This document shows positions 36,368 to 44,464 of a DNA stretch of 64,000 bases, piece by piece. This DNA is from Paenibacillus nasutitermitis (GTDB lineage: Bacteria > Bacillota > Bacilli > Paenibacillales > Paenibacillaceae). The position numbers and the translations under genes are program-made. Each line of letters opens with the position of its first letter. Position 1 is the stretch's first letter. The DNA is taken from NCBI RefSeq assembly GCF_014641075.1, contig NZ_BMHP01000002.1, positions 620,001-684,000 on the forward strand. The letters run 5' to 3'. Below the pieces are notes generated by a model, which searched no databases, was not told the DNA's origin, and saw only the letters and a program-made list of their open reading frames with translations.

Positions 36368-37765
36368 TCATGGAGTGGAATCGCGATCAGGGGATGGAAG
36401 CATCACTGTAATCGTCGTCCCGCTGCCGAGCGTACTGGTAACGCCGATCTCCCCCCCATGCATATCGATAATCCGCTTCACGATGGACAAACCCAGGCCG
36501 CTGCCGCTGATCTGGCGATTGCGGGACTTGTCCCCTTTAAAGAAACGATCGAATATAAACGGAATATCCGCCTGATCGATGCCTATTCCATTGTCCGAAA
36601 TCCGGACTTCGGCTCTGCCATCCCTCTTCCCGGCTTCGATTGAGATGGTTCCCCCATTCGGTGTAAATTTAATGCTGTTGCTGAGAAGGTTCATCCATAC
36701 CTGGGACAGGAGATCCTCATCGGCAGTAATACGGATCTCCCCCAGCTCTATATCCATGAATAGCTCCTTATCCAGCCACTGCGGCTCACACGCCAGAATT
36801 ATGCTCCGTATTTGCTTATCCAGGCGGTAGGATTTAAGGTCAATGGGATGCTTGTCAGACTCAAGCGTGGTCAGCTTGAGCAGATTATCGCTCAGCTTGG
36901 AGAGCCGGCTGCTCTCCGTCTCAATGATTTGGTAAAAGTGCTTGCGCTGTTTCTCATCCAAACCTTCCTCTTGCTGTAGTGCTTGGGCGAAGCCGCGAAT
37001 CGAGGTCAGCGGAGATTGAATTTCATGTGAGACATTGGAAATGAACGTCTGCCGCATCTGTTCCATCTGATTCAGCTCCACCGCCATGTCGTTGATGCTG
37101 GTCACAAGCTCTCTAAACTGACCGGGGATCGGTTCATCCGCTCGAATCACCACGGTAAAATCACCTTTGGCGATCTTGCGGATCGCTTCTATAATTTGCA
37201 TCCAACCTCTCATATCCCGTCTCCAGGGACGAAAACACAATAACAGCAGAACCAACACGACAAAACTGAGAAGCTGAATCAAAATCCCTTTCCCGTAATG
37301 ATTATAGATGCCTGGTAATTCGCTCTGGATGAACAATGCCTGCTGTTTGTCCTGAACCGTAATAGGCAGACCGACCATGGCGACGCCCTTTCCGAACAAA
37401 TGGGTCCGTTTGATATGCTCGATCGTCCCTCCCGACATTACAGCGCTGATGTCATTCTCCTCCGGATTCTCAAGAAACCGTTCCGCTTTCTCTCCGTAGC
37501 TCATTGTCGCGCCGGCGCCATCTATTAGAAGTAAACGGTATCCGTTTTGCCTGGCAATTGCTTGCCAAGCCTGTTCATCCGGCTTCTTGCCGGATGCAGC
37601 TATCTGTACCATCAGCTGGCCGTCATGCATGAGCGTGGAAAGCGATTCCGGTTCGTTGCTTCTCTCCGAGGCATAAACAACGATGGTATAAGCGATGCTC
37701 CAGCAAATGGCGAGCAATAAACTAATAAGAAGGAAACCATCCAACACTTTGATTTTGCTCTTCAA
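36368..37765 (-). CDS. two-component sensor histidine kinase
   Basis: A 465-residue membrane histidine kinase. Two hydrophobic helices (about residues 9-31 and 160-178) flank a roughly 130-residue extracellular sensor. A HAMP domain follows, then the HisKA box FISNVSHEIQSPLTSIRGF with His247 as phosphate acceptor, and the HATPase domain with N box (NLLSNSIKFTPNGG), DNGIGI and GSGLGLSIV. TTG at 37765 follows GGAGGT by six bases and lies next to the response-regulator stop, so the pair is translationally coupled. Signal unknown. Confidence 0.92.
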   Translation of the reverse strand: MKSKIKVLDGFLLISLLLAICWSIAYTIVVYASERSNEPESLSTLMHDGQLMVQIAASGKKPDEQAWQAIARQNGYRLLLIDGAGATMSYGEKAERFLENPEENDISAVMSGGTIEHIKRTHLFGKGVAMVGLPITVQDKQQALFIQSELPGIYNHYGKGILIQLLSFVVLVLLLLCFRPWRRDMRGWMQIIEAIRKIAKGDFTVVIRADEPIPGQFRELVTSINDMAVELNQMEQMRQTFISNVSHEIQSPLTSIRGFAQALQQEEGLDEKQRKHFYQIIETESSRLSKLSDNLLKLTTLESDKHPIDLKSYRLDKQIRSIILACEPQWLDKELFMDIELGEIRITADEDLLSQVWMNLLSNSIKFTPNGGTISIEAGKRDGRAEVRISDNGIGIDQADIPFIFDRFFKGDKSRNRQISGSGLGLSIVKRIIDMHGGEIGVTSTLGSGTTITVMLPSPDRDSTP

Positions 37766-37767
37766 AG

Positions 37768-38436
37768 CTACACCTCCAGCCGGTAGCCGAGTCCTCGAAT
37801 CGTCTGAATCCTGAAACGGCATTGCTCCTCGGGAAACCGCTCGCGAATCCGCTTGATATGAACGTCAACTGTACGCTCGTCACCTTCATAATCGTAACCC
37901 CAGATTTGTTCAATGAGCAGATCGCGGGAGAACGTCTTGCCCGGGTAACTGGCCAGCTTGAACAGGAGCTCGAATTCCTTGAGCGGTATTGTCATCACAG
38001 AGCCATTCATCTTCACTTCCAGATTTATCCGGTTCAGTTGAATCTCACCGATCTGGACGGTCTGTGACGTGGCGATCCGATACCGCTTCAGCAGCGCCTT
38101 GACCCTGGCAATCAACTCCAGCGGTTCGAACGGCTTAACCAGATAATCATCCGCTCCAAGCTCAAACCCCTTTATTTTTTGCGACGTTTCCCCTTTGGCA
38201 GTCAGCATCAGGACAGGCAAATCGGCTCGTTCCCGCAGCTCGCGGCAGAGCTGCCAGCCATCCATATGGGGCATCATGATATCGATAATGGCCATATCGA
38301 CTTGCTCCTTCACCGACATGGCAAGCGCCTCGATACCGTCCGCAGCTTCAATCGTTTCAAACCCTTCTCTTCCGAGAAACAGGCACACCAGCTCGCGGAT
38401 ATGCGGGTCATCATCTACAATCAGCAGTTTCGTCAT
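37768..38436 (-). CDS. OmpR/PhoB-family response regulator
   Basis: A 222-residue response regulator with receiver domain (acidic pocket VDDDPHI, phosphoacceptor Asp52 in IIDIMMP, Lys in VKPFEPLEL) and a winged-helix DNA-binding domain (FELLFKLASYPGKTFSRDLLIEQIWGYDYEGDERTVDVHIKRIRERF). It precedes and is coupled to the histidine kinase. The start at 38436 or three codons earlier at 38445 cannot be separated by the sequence. No target operon is apparent nearby. Confidence 0.92.
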   Translation of the reverse strand: MTKLLIVDDDPHIRELVCLFLGREGFETIEAADGIEALAMSVKEQVDMAIIDIMMPHMDGWQLCRELRERADLPVLMLTAKGETSQKIKGFELGADDYLVKPFEPLELIARVKALLKRYRIATSQTVQIGEIQLNRINLEVKMNGSVMTIPLKEFELLFKLASYPGKTFSRDLLIEQIWGYDYEGDERTVDVHIKRIRERFPEEQCRFRIQTIRGLGYRLEV

Positions 38437-38690
38437 TTCATCCATCTCCGTTCCCGCTCCAGTACAGCGGGAATCAAGACCCGTGCCTGCTGCGCCATAA
38501 TATATATATTTATCAGTTTTTCCAATGCCGTACGGCTCCCGTTATCCCCATCATGGCGTCAACCGGTCCGATTAGTCAACAAACGCCTGCACATGCCCTT
38601 TGCCGCAGGCGCGTCCTCACTATTTGTTAAAGTATAAGATCCCTTTATGAACGGAATATGAACATGGAAATATGTGAAAATAGAAGCAGG

Positions 38691-38862
38691 TTAAACTCCT
38701 TTCACGATTCTCTTCGCTCTTGCGGCTGCCTCACGAAACAACTCTTCCTCATTAAGCCATCCGGAATGCCTGATTTGTCGGCAGAATGGTCGGATTGCCA
38801 TAATCCAGCTTCTGCATCCGCTCGCCGCTCGGTCACCGGAGCAATTCCTCGCCATCCCTCAT
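38691..38862 (-). pseudogene. broken small coding remnant
   Basis: On the minus strand the sequence reads MRDGEELLR, a TGA stop, PSGERMQKLDYGNPTIL to AFRMA, then after a one-base shift NEEELFREAAARAKRIV to KGV and TAA. The span is 57 codons plus one base, consistent with one frameshift. The pieces look like real protein but the frame is interrupted twice, so this is a probable degraded gene. The rest of 38446-38968 contains an inverted repeat at 38584-38611 (CGCCTGC/GCAGGCG) without a T-run. Confidence 0.4.
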
Positions 38863-38968
38863 TGTCAACAGGGTCCACTGCAAACTCTTGCCACATCGCC
38901 GCCGGATATACTAAGATGATAAGCATTCAACCAACGAAAAGGTAATGAACAGGAAAGGAAGCATAAAG

Positions 38969-39862
38969 ATGGATATTCAGCAGCTATATACCACATACAG
39001 ACCGCTCATGTTCTCAATTGCCTACCGGATGCTGGGTCTGGTTCAGGATGCCGAGGATGTGGTGCAGGATGTATTTGTGACCCTGCAGCAGAATCAGGAC
39101 ATCTCTGCTGCACATCTTAAAGCCTATCTATGCAAAATGGTTGCCAACCGCTGCATCAACGAGCTTAAATCCGCACGCAGAACCAGAGCGCGGTATACAG
39201 GACCCTGGCTCCCCGAGCCGCTTGTAGAGCGGGTTGAACATCATCCGGAAAGAGCCATGGAGCTCAGGGATGACCTGGCATATGCTTTTCTCGTTCTCCT
39301 TCAAATTCTGGGCCCATCCGAGCGGGCCGTATTCATTCTCCGCGAGACTCTCGATTTTTCTTTTGATGAGATTTCCGGAATCGTAGATAAAACAGCCGTG
39401 AATTGCCGTAAGCTTTACAGCCGTGCGAAACAAAAGATCGCCAGTCAACAGTTGGAGGAGGGTCTAAAGCTCCCCTATCAACCGGATCATCCGCATGTTG
39501 CCCAAGCCTTCAGCCAGGCTTTCCTTGCTGGAGATTTGAATCATTTGATGACACTCCTCAGCGACGGGGTTGTTTTTGTCAGCGATGGAGGCGGCAAGGT
39601 AAAAGCCGCAATCAATCCGATTTATGGGAAAGCGCGTGTTCTTGCGCTGCTTGATTTCTCCATGAAATTCAATTCAGACAGGAAGCTTTCCTTCACCTCG
39701 GTGGTTAACAGCCATGAAGGTTTCATCCTATATCGCGAGCAGAAGCTTACTGCGGTATACAGCTTCGCTTATACCGCTGATGGCAAGGCTATTTCCCGTA
39801 TCTTCAGTGTGATGAATCCTGATAAATTAATCATCAGCGGCGTCAGAGCGGCTTCTTCCTGA
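38969..39862 (+). CDS. ECF41-type sigma factor (SigJ family)
   Basis: A 297-residue ECF sigma factor with sigma-2 (about 7-70) and sigma-4 (about 100-160) regions and a fused C-terminal SnoaL-like domain. The three motifs diagnostic of group ECF41 are all present: WLPEP in the linker (80-84), DGGGK (206-210) and NPDKL (283-287). In that group the C-terminal extension controls activity in place of an anti-sigma factor. The ATG at 38969 follows AAAGGAAG. The adjacent carboxymuconolactone decarboxylase gene carries an ECF41-like promoter, the usual target arrangement. Confidence 0.93.
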   Translation: MDIQQLYTTYRPLMFSIAYRMLGLVQDAEDVVQDVFVTLQQNQDISAAHLKAYLCKMVANRCINELKSARRTRARYTGPWLPEPLVERVEHHPERAMELRDDLAYAFLVLLQILGPSERAVFILRETLDFSFDEISGIVDKTAVNCRKLYSRAKQKIASQQLEEGLKLPYQPDHPHVAQAFSQAFLAGDLNHLMTLLSDGVVFVSDGGGKVKAAINPIYGKARVLALLDFSMKFNSDRKLSFTSVVNSHEGFILYREQKLTAVYSFAYTADGKAISRIFSVMNPDKLIISGVRAASS

Positions 39863-39878
39863 TGATTATCGCCAGCGA

Positions 39879-39905
39879 TGTCACAAATTCCGCACTTCAT
39901 TTGTC
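39879..39905 (+). promoter_or_regulatory. ECF41-type promoter
   Basis: TGTCACA (39879-39885) is followed after 16 bases by TGTC (39902-39905). Known ECF41 targets have TGTCACA and CGTC with 16-17 bases between, so this differs at a single -10 base. It lies 45 bases before the CMD gene. Confidence 0.75.
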
Positions 39906-39949
39906 TTATTCAGTGAACGATCATTCAAGAGACGAGGAGTGAACCGACT

Positions 39950-40387
39950 TTGAAATTCAACCACAGTACCGTTAACCCCGAAGCTTACCAAACCATGCTC
40001 AAATTTCACCAATTCACGGAGGGGACCGCGATTGAACCCAAGCTGCGCGAGCTGATTAAAATCCGCGTATCGCAAATCAACGGATGCGCCTTCTGCATCG
40101 ATATGCATGCGCGGGATGTGCGCAAGCACGGGGAAAGCGAGCAGAGAATTGTCCTTCTGAACGCCTGGCGCGAAACAACCCTTTACAGTGAAGCGGAGAA
40201 AGCGGCATTGGCTCTGGCCGAGTGTGCAACCGTACTGAGCAGCCACGGCGTTCCCGACCAGGTGTACGAACAGGTGCTGGAGCATTTTAGCGAGAAAGAA
40301 TTCGTGGATCTGTTGATGATCATTAATGATATCAACAGCTGGAACCGGTTCGGGGTTTCCCTACACCTGCAGCCTGAGCCACGGTGA
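39950..40387 (+). CDS. carboxymuconolactone decarboxylase / AhpD-like protein
   Basis: A 145-residue CMD-family protein. The AhpD-like redox site is NGCAFCIDMHARD, with Cys46, Cys49 and His53, suggesting peroxidase or thiol-redox activity rather than decarboxylation. The start is TTG at 39950 with GAGGAGTG upstream. It follows the ECF41 sigma factor gene and its own ECF41-like promoter. COE genes (CMD, oxidoreductase, epimerase) are the known partners of this sigma group. The physiological substrate is unknown. Confidence 0.88.
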   Translation: MKFNHSTVNPEAYQTMLKFHQFTEGTAIEPKLRELIKIRVSQINGCAFCIDMHARDVRKHGESEQRIVLLNAWRETTLYSEAEKAALALAECATVLSSHGVPDQVYEQVLEHFSEKEFVDLLMIINDINSWNRFGVSLHLQPEPR

Positions 40388-40442
40388 TGATTATTTCTAA
40401 CTCCTGCCGGGACAGCGGGCCAGGATCAGAAAGTTTGTTTAT

Positions 40443-40480
40443 AAAAAAAGCAGCCGGCAGGGACATGAGCCCCTGCCGGC
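40443..40480 (-). terminator. terminator of the Lin0512-family gene
   Basis: GCCGGCAGGG pairs exactly with CCCTGCCGGC (40453-40480), and on the minus strand a run of seven T residues follows. Confidence 0.85.
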
Positions 40481-40486
40481 TTGCTG

Positions 40487-40846
40487 CTAATACCCTACTT
40501 CCACTGAAGCGACCACGACATAGATCAGATCGTTTTTGTCATCCTTATCCGGAAGTACAATTCCGCTTGAGGTGATCATCCCGCCATCGATAATTTCGAT
40601 CGTGACCTGCCCGTAAGGAAGTTCAGCTTTCACCGCTTCTTCATCAAGCAGCTCGCGGTCGCAAGGGACGGCAAGCTTCACATGCACCTTCATGGCGTGC
40701 AGATCCTGGCCCGGCAGCACACTGCGAAGACCCGGCATCGAATTATGGTGAATCGCATTCTGGACGGCTCTTACTGCAGCCTTCGTAATGTTCTGCCCAT
40801 GCAAATCGGTGCCCATGCCAAGTTCGATGAAAAAAACGGTATTCAC
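40487..40846 (-). CDS. Lin0512-family protein
   Basis: A 119-residue protein with the opening FFIELGMGTDLHGQNITKAAVRAVQNAIHHNSMPGL that characterises the Lin0512 family, a small conserved Firmicutes protein of unknown function. The second half is a mixed beta domain (KVHVKLAVPCD ... YGQVTIEIIDGG). It has one internal Cys and no membrane segment. It is a single-gene unit with its own terminator. The ATG at 40846 follows AGGTGGTG. Confidence 0.8.
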   Translation of the reverse strand: MNTVFFIELGMGTDLHGQNITKAAVRAVQNAIHHNSMPGLRSVLPGQDLHAMKVHVKLAVPCDRELLDEEAVKAELPYGQVTIEIIDGGMITSSGIVLPDKDDKNDLIYVVVASVEVGY

Positions 40847-40933
40847 GATTGCACACCACCTCTGTTTGTTTTCCTTGATTATAACAGATTGCCAAATGCC
40901 AATAAAATCTGTTCCAGATGCGATGCCCGGTCG

Positions 40934-42073
40934 CTATACACCTATCCACTCCACAATATCCGGCCGCGGGGCGCTCCCCACTTCCTCGGCCAATATTTGC
41001 ACCAGCTTGCCGTATTGGATTCTGGCCGCTTCCGCATCACCGCATTGCCGGTAAAGCTTCATCACTTCAAAATGGATCTCCTCGGCATGCGGAAATTTGT
41101 CCAGCAACTGGTTGTACAGATGGATCGCTTCGGATACCCGTTTGGCCTGAGCCAGCAGCTTCGCAACCTCCGAGGCATGCTTAAACCATAAATAACGAAG
41201 ACGCTGGCGCTCGCTCTCCGCCCATAAATAATCATAATCCGCCAAATAATCGCCGCGGTACAGCTCCGTCAGGTAAAGATGGCGGTCCAGGGTTTCCATC
41301 GTGAGAGCCATATTGCCCGTGACCCCTTGCTCCCAAATCTCAACATCGAGCGGAAGCCCGTTCACTTCAAGTTTGTAGCCTTTCTCGTTGCTTTTGAGTT
41401 CGAGCGTGACATCCAGCGCCGCAATCGTCTTGCGGATCTGATAAGCTGTCGTATAGAGCTGGGTATAACCCTTCTTATAGTCCACTTCCGGCCATAATAG
41501 CTCCAGCAGCATGTCTTTGCGGATCAGCTGCTCCCTGTGCAGCAGCAGGAAAGAAAACAGCTCCTGCGCTTTAAAGGTGCGCCATGGAAGTGATTCCAGC
41601 CTGCCGTTATCAAGCTCCAGCGTTTGAAAACAACGCAGCATCGTATGCGGAGGGGAGGCGGCGGGAAGCGGCAATCCTCTGCCCACACCGCTCTCGTTGG
41701 ACAGCTGGATTTGCCGGATATCCGCCTGAAGCCGCTCGACCGTTCTTCTCAGCCTTCCGGTATTTACCGGCTTCAATAAATAATCCACCGCATTGAGCTC
41801 GAACGCCTTTATCGCATAATCATCGTACGCCGTAACGAATACGATCTTGAGTTTAGGCAAACGCATCTGCAGAAGCTCGGCCGCTTCGATCCCGCTCAGA
41901 ACCGGCATATCGATATCCAGGAAAACCACATCCGGATCAAGACTTTCCGCTTGCCGGACCGCCTCCTGCGCATCTTTCAGCTCGGCAACGATTTCAAAGC
42001 CGCCGATTATCTCAAGCTGTCTGCGCAGATCATAGCTTGCCAGCGCTTCATCATCAACCAGCATGGCTCTCAT
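40934..42073 (-). CDS. response regulator with C-terminal BTAD/SARP-like domain
   Basis: A 379-residue protein with an N-terminal receiver domain (VDDEAL acidic pocket, phosphoacceptor Asp53 in VVFLDIDMPV, Lys in LLKPVNTGRL), a winged-helix domain around residues 155-235 (KAQELFSFLLLHREQLIRKDMLLELLWPEVD), and a C-terminal bacterial transcriptional activation domain of TPR-like helices. Such regulators are frequent in Paenibacillus. No histidine kinase gene is next to it. The start follows GGGGTGA. Confidence 0.9.
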   Translation of the reverse strand: MRAMLVDDEALASYDLRRQLEIIGGFEIVAELKDAQEAVRQAESLDPDVVFLDIDMPVLSGIEAAELLQMRLPKLKIVFVTAYDDYAIKAFELNAVDYLLKPVNTGRLRRTVERLQADIRQIQLSNESGVGRGLPLPAASPPHTMLRCFQTLELDNGRLESLPWRTFKAQELFSFLLLHREQLIRKDMLLELLWPEVDYKKGYTQLYTTAYQIRKTIAALDVTLELKSNEKGYKLEVNGLPLDVEIWEQGVTGNMALTMETLDRHLYLTELYRGDYLADYDYLWAESERQRLRYLWFKHASEVAKLLAQAKRVSEAIHLYNQLLDKFPHAEEIHFEVMKLYRQCGDAEAARIQYGKLVQILAEEVGSAPRPDIVEWIGV

Positions 42074-42313
42074 TCTTATTCACCCCGTGTTTAAACCTTA
42101 TAATAACATCCCTTTTGCTTCGCAGTTGGAAAGGCATAGCCTTAGTCATGATTTCAAGTATAATCCAAATGTTATCGGAATTTAATAAATTATGTAAAAT
42201 AATCAGCACTAAGAACGAATATTGTTCGATTGTGTAGATCGCTCGAACGGTCGGAGCCGGCAGCCGCCTATGTTGTTTATCGGTAAGTAAAGGCTGCTTT
42301 TTCACCCGATCTT

Positions 42314-42348
42314 AAAAAATAAGGGAAATCCCGCTTGCCGGAATTCCC
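42314..42348 (-). terminator. terminator after the DUF3900-like gene
   Basis: On the minus strand GGGAATTCCGG and the GGGATTTCCC segment form an imperfect stem (42348-42323), with TTATTTTTT after it. The remaining interval up to 42073 contains AT-rich promoter sequence only. Confidence 0.55.
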
Positions 42349-42371
42349 CTGATAACAATCTGTAATAGGTT

Positions 42372-43499
42372 CTAATAAGGCAGTCCGTCATCGGCCTGTG
42401 GCAGCTGCGCCTGTGGGTATTCATCGCTATTCTGCTCTTTTTTTGGCTGTCCGAGCTGCTCCAGGACTTCCAGCAGATCGGGCGGCTGCAGCAGCTCAAC
42501 TGGCGAGACGCTGCGGTCAAACTGGAACGCATCGCCTTCAACCAGTGCGATATAACGGCCCTTGTACGTCGCAAAATGAATCGAGCGGCCGAATTCTGCG
42601 AGCGGCCCCTTGACCGATACGCCATCCAGTTTGAACGCAACACTCAGGTTTGGCTGCTGCTCCACCAGCTGCTCCGCCGCGGCCGATACCTGTTCATGCG
42701 TCCAGCTTTCCTGAAGCTCCCGCTTCTCGCTCGCCGCCCAGATCTCGAAGCGCTGGGCTTCCTGCTCGCGTTCCTCGCCCTCTTGTCCCTGCCACTTCTC
42801 GTCCATATATTCATGGACCATCGTAATCATCTGCTCGCTCATCAGCTCCGGCATTGCTTTCTCATAACTGACAAACCGCAGAAAATCCTCAAAATACCGG
42901 GCATGCGAAGCCTGGTGAATTTTCAGCTCCCAAAGCTCCAGCATTCCCTCTTCCGGCATAAACGGATATTGAATCGATTTCATATTCCGTGCGCTGATCG
43001 CCATTTCAACATGCGAAATGAGGCTCTTCTCGTCGGAAATCCGCGCGATCTTCGGTTCAAAATCGCATTTCAGTATAAACAGCAGCGGCTCGTCCGTATG
43101 CCGGTTCGGGGTCGCTTTTACAACAATCAGAGCTCCTCCGCGAACAGCAGCGGCATCCATATAAAGACGGATAAGCTCGTCGGCATAGCTGTGAAATTCC
43201 TGATTGGTGCCTGCATCGCGAAGTCGTTGAAACAGATTATAGTTTGGATTGCTGTCCAGTTCGTAACCGGGTTCGGCAATAAACCGCCCGATTTTGGTCG
43301 GCGCATTCTCTGTGACGGGATGGCGTTCGGCCTTGCGTTTGCAGATCCGCTGAAATTCGCCGTCCAGGAAAGCTTTCAGCTCGCTGTCCGCATACCCTTC
43401 CTGATCCAATGTCTGAAAATGCTGGAAGGTTTTCGCCGCATTGTCGGCACCGTCCCCCTGAATAACAAAAAACGAAAGATGATGCACAATAAAGTCCAT
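42372..43499 (-). CDS. DUF3900-like protein
   Basis: A 375-residue soluble protein starting MDFIVHHLSFFVIQGDG, which I associate with the DUF3900 family of Bacillales; this match is from memory. The middle region (FHSYADELIRLYMDAAAVRGGALIVVKAT) and the VEMAISARNMKSIQYPFMPEEGMLELWELKIHQASHARYFEDFLRF block resemble nucleoid-associated NdpA-like organisation. The last 40 residues are low-complexity (Gln, Pro, Asp). No signal peptide or membrane helix. Function unknown; single gene. Confidence 0.65.
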   Translation of the reverse strand: MDFIVHHLSFFVIQGDGADNAAKTFQHFQTLDQEGYADSELKAFLDGEFQRICKRKAERHPVTENAPTKIGRFIAEPGYELDSNPNYNLFQRLRDAGTNQEFHSYADELIRLYMDAAAVRGGALIVVKATPNRHTDEPLLFILKCDFEPKIARISDEKSLISHVEMAISARNMKSIQYPFMPEEGMLELWELKIHQASHARYFEDFLRFVSYEKAMPELMSEQMITMVHEYMDEKWQGQEGEEREQEAQRFEIWAASEKRELQESWTHEQVSAAAEQLVEQQPNLSVAFKLDGVSVKGPLAEFGRSIHFATYKGRYIALVEGDAFQFDRSVSPVELLQPPDLLEVLEQLGQPKKEQNSDEYPQAQLPQADDGLPY

Positions 43500-43710
43500 G
43501 TATGTTGTTGCCCCTTTGCTGTTTGCTGCTCATATTGACACCAATCACTCGGCAAGCTGCCTTTCGGATGGACCGGAAAACTGCCAGCTTAAGCGTGGCA
43601 CATTAGCATAGCATACGATCTTTACCGGGTTCCAGTCCAGTTTTTTTCCTGCTGGCATTGCAAACAACCGGCACCGCTCAGCCGTGACTTCCTGTACGAA
43701 ACCATCCTGA

Positions 43711-44382
43711 TTAATGATAATCTACCGCATATATGGCGGGAATTTGCTGGATGATCTGAAGCAGCTTGTTGATTTGAAAATCAGGCGGCAGGATCACATG
43801 GAGTTCAATCTCCATCTCAGCCGCTTCGTTTTTCTTCTCCACATGAAAACTGCCGATCCGGATGCCCTGCTTCTCGATTTCCAGCAAAATCTGATCCAGC
43901 ATGCCTGGCTCATTGCCGGCGCGGATCATAAGCTGCTCGGTTCTGGGGGTTCTTAGCCAGTTCAGCTTCAGGTGCAAAAGTTTCTGCCCGATAAAAATCA
44001 TCAGGGTGACACCGACACCCACCAGATAAAGCCCTGCGCCGATGGTAAGCCCAATCCCCGAAGTCGCCCAGACTCCGGCAGCCGTTGTCAGTCCTTTGAC
44101 AGTCTGCTTCTGCATGAAAATCATGCCGGCACCCAGAAATCCGATGCCGCTTACGACTTGAGCCGCGATTCGCGCCGGATCCAGTGAAAGATTACTCCAG
44201 GATAACTGATCCTGAAAGCCGTATTTGGAGACGATCATCATCAGGGACGCGCCAACGGCCACGATAAAATGGGTACGGATACCGGCTTCCTTCATCCGGC
44301 TTTTCCGCTCGTAGCCGATAATCACCCCACATGCTCCCGCTACAAGGACACGGAGCAGGTAATCCCATTCCATTCCCATCAT
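43711..44382 (-). CDS. MgtC/SapB-family membrane protein
   Basis: A 223-residue protein with an N-terminal membrane domain of four to five helices carrying the MgtC marks VAGACGVIIGYERKSRMKEAGIRTH, GIGFLGAGMIF and GLTTAAGVWATSGIGLTIGAG, and a C-terminal ACT-like cytoplasmic domain (residues 140-223). Related proteins inhibit F-type ATPase or are linked to magnesium limitation and virulence. AGGAGG stands nine bases before the ATG. It lies 82 bases before the second HelD gene's stop, on the same strand. Confidence 0.9.
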   Translation of the reverse strand: MMGMEWDYLLRVLVAGACGVIIGYERKSRMKEAGIRTHFIVAVGASLMMIVSKYGFQDQLSWSNLSLDPARIAAQVVSGIGFLGAGMIFMQKQTVKGLTTAAGVWATSGIGLTIGAGLYLVGVGVTLMIFIGQKLLHLKLNWLRTPRTEQLMIRAGNEPGMLDQILLEIEKQGIRIGSFHVEKKNEAAEMEIELHVILPPDFQINKLLQIIQQIPAIYAVDYH

Positions 44383-44464
44383 CTTCCATTCCTCCTATCA
44401 TCCAGAACAACATTTTCCGCCGGCAATGGTATGGCCATCAAAAGGTTTCAATGAAGGGATTCAA

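Noticed and set aside
38584-38611. Inverted repeat CGCCTGC/GCAGGCG upstream of the response regulator
   Set aside because: No T-run on either side and a 14-base loop; not a convincing terminator, and no regulator could be named.
38702-38926. 74-residue minus-strand open frame near the sigma factor
   Set aside because: The protein-like signal in this region lies in the other two minus frames, which form the broken remnant at 38691-38862; this frame looks incidental.
42054-42305. 83-residue minus-strand frame upstream of the BTAD response regulator
   Set aside because: It overlaps the start of the regulator in another frame, and lacks a ribosome site; composition looks like AT-rich promoter DNA.
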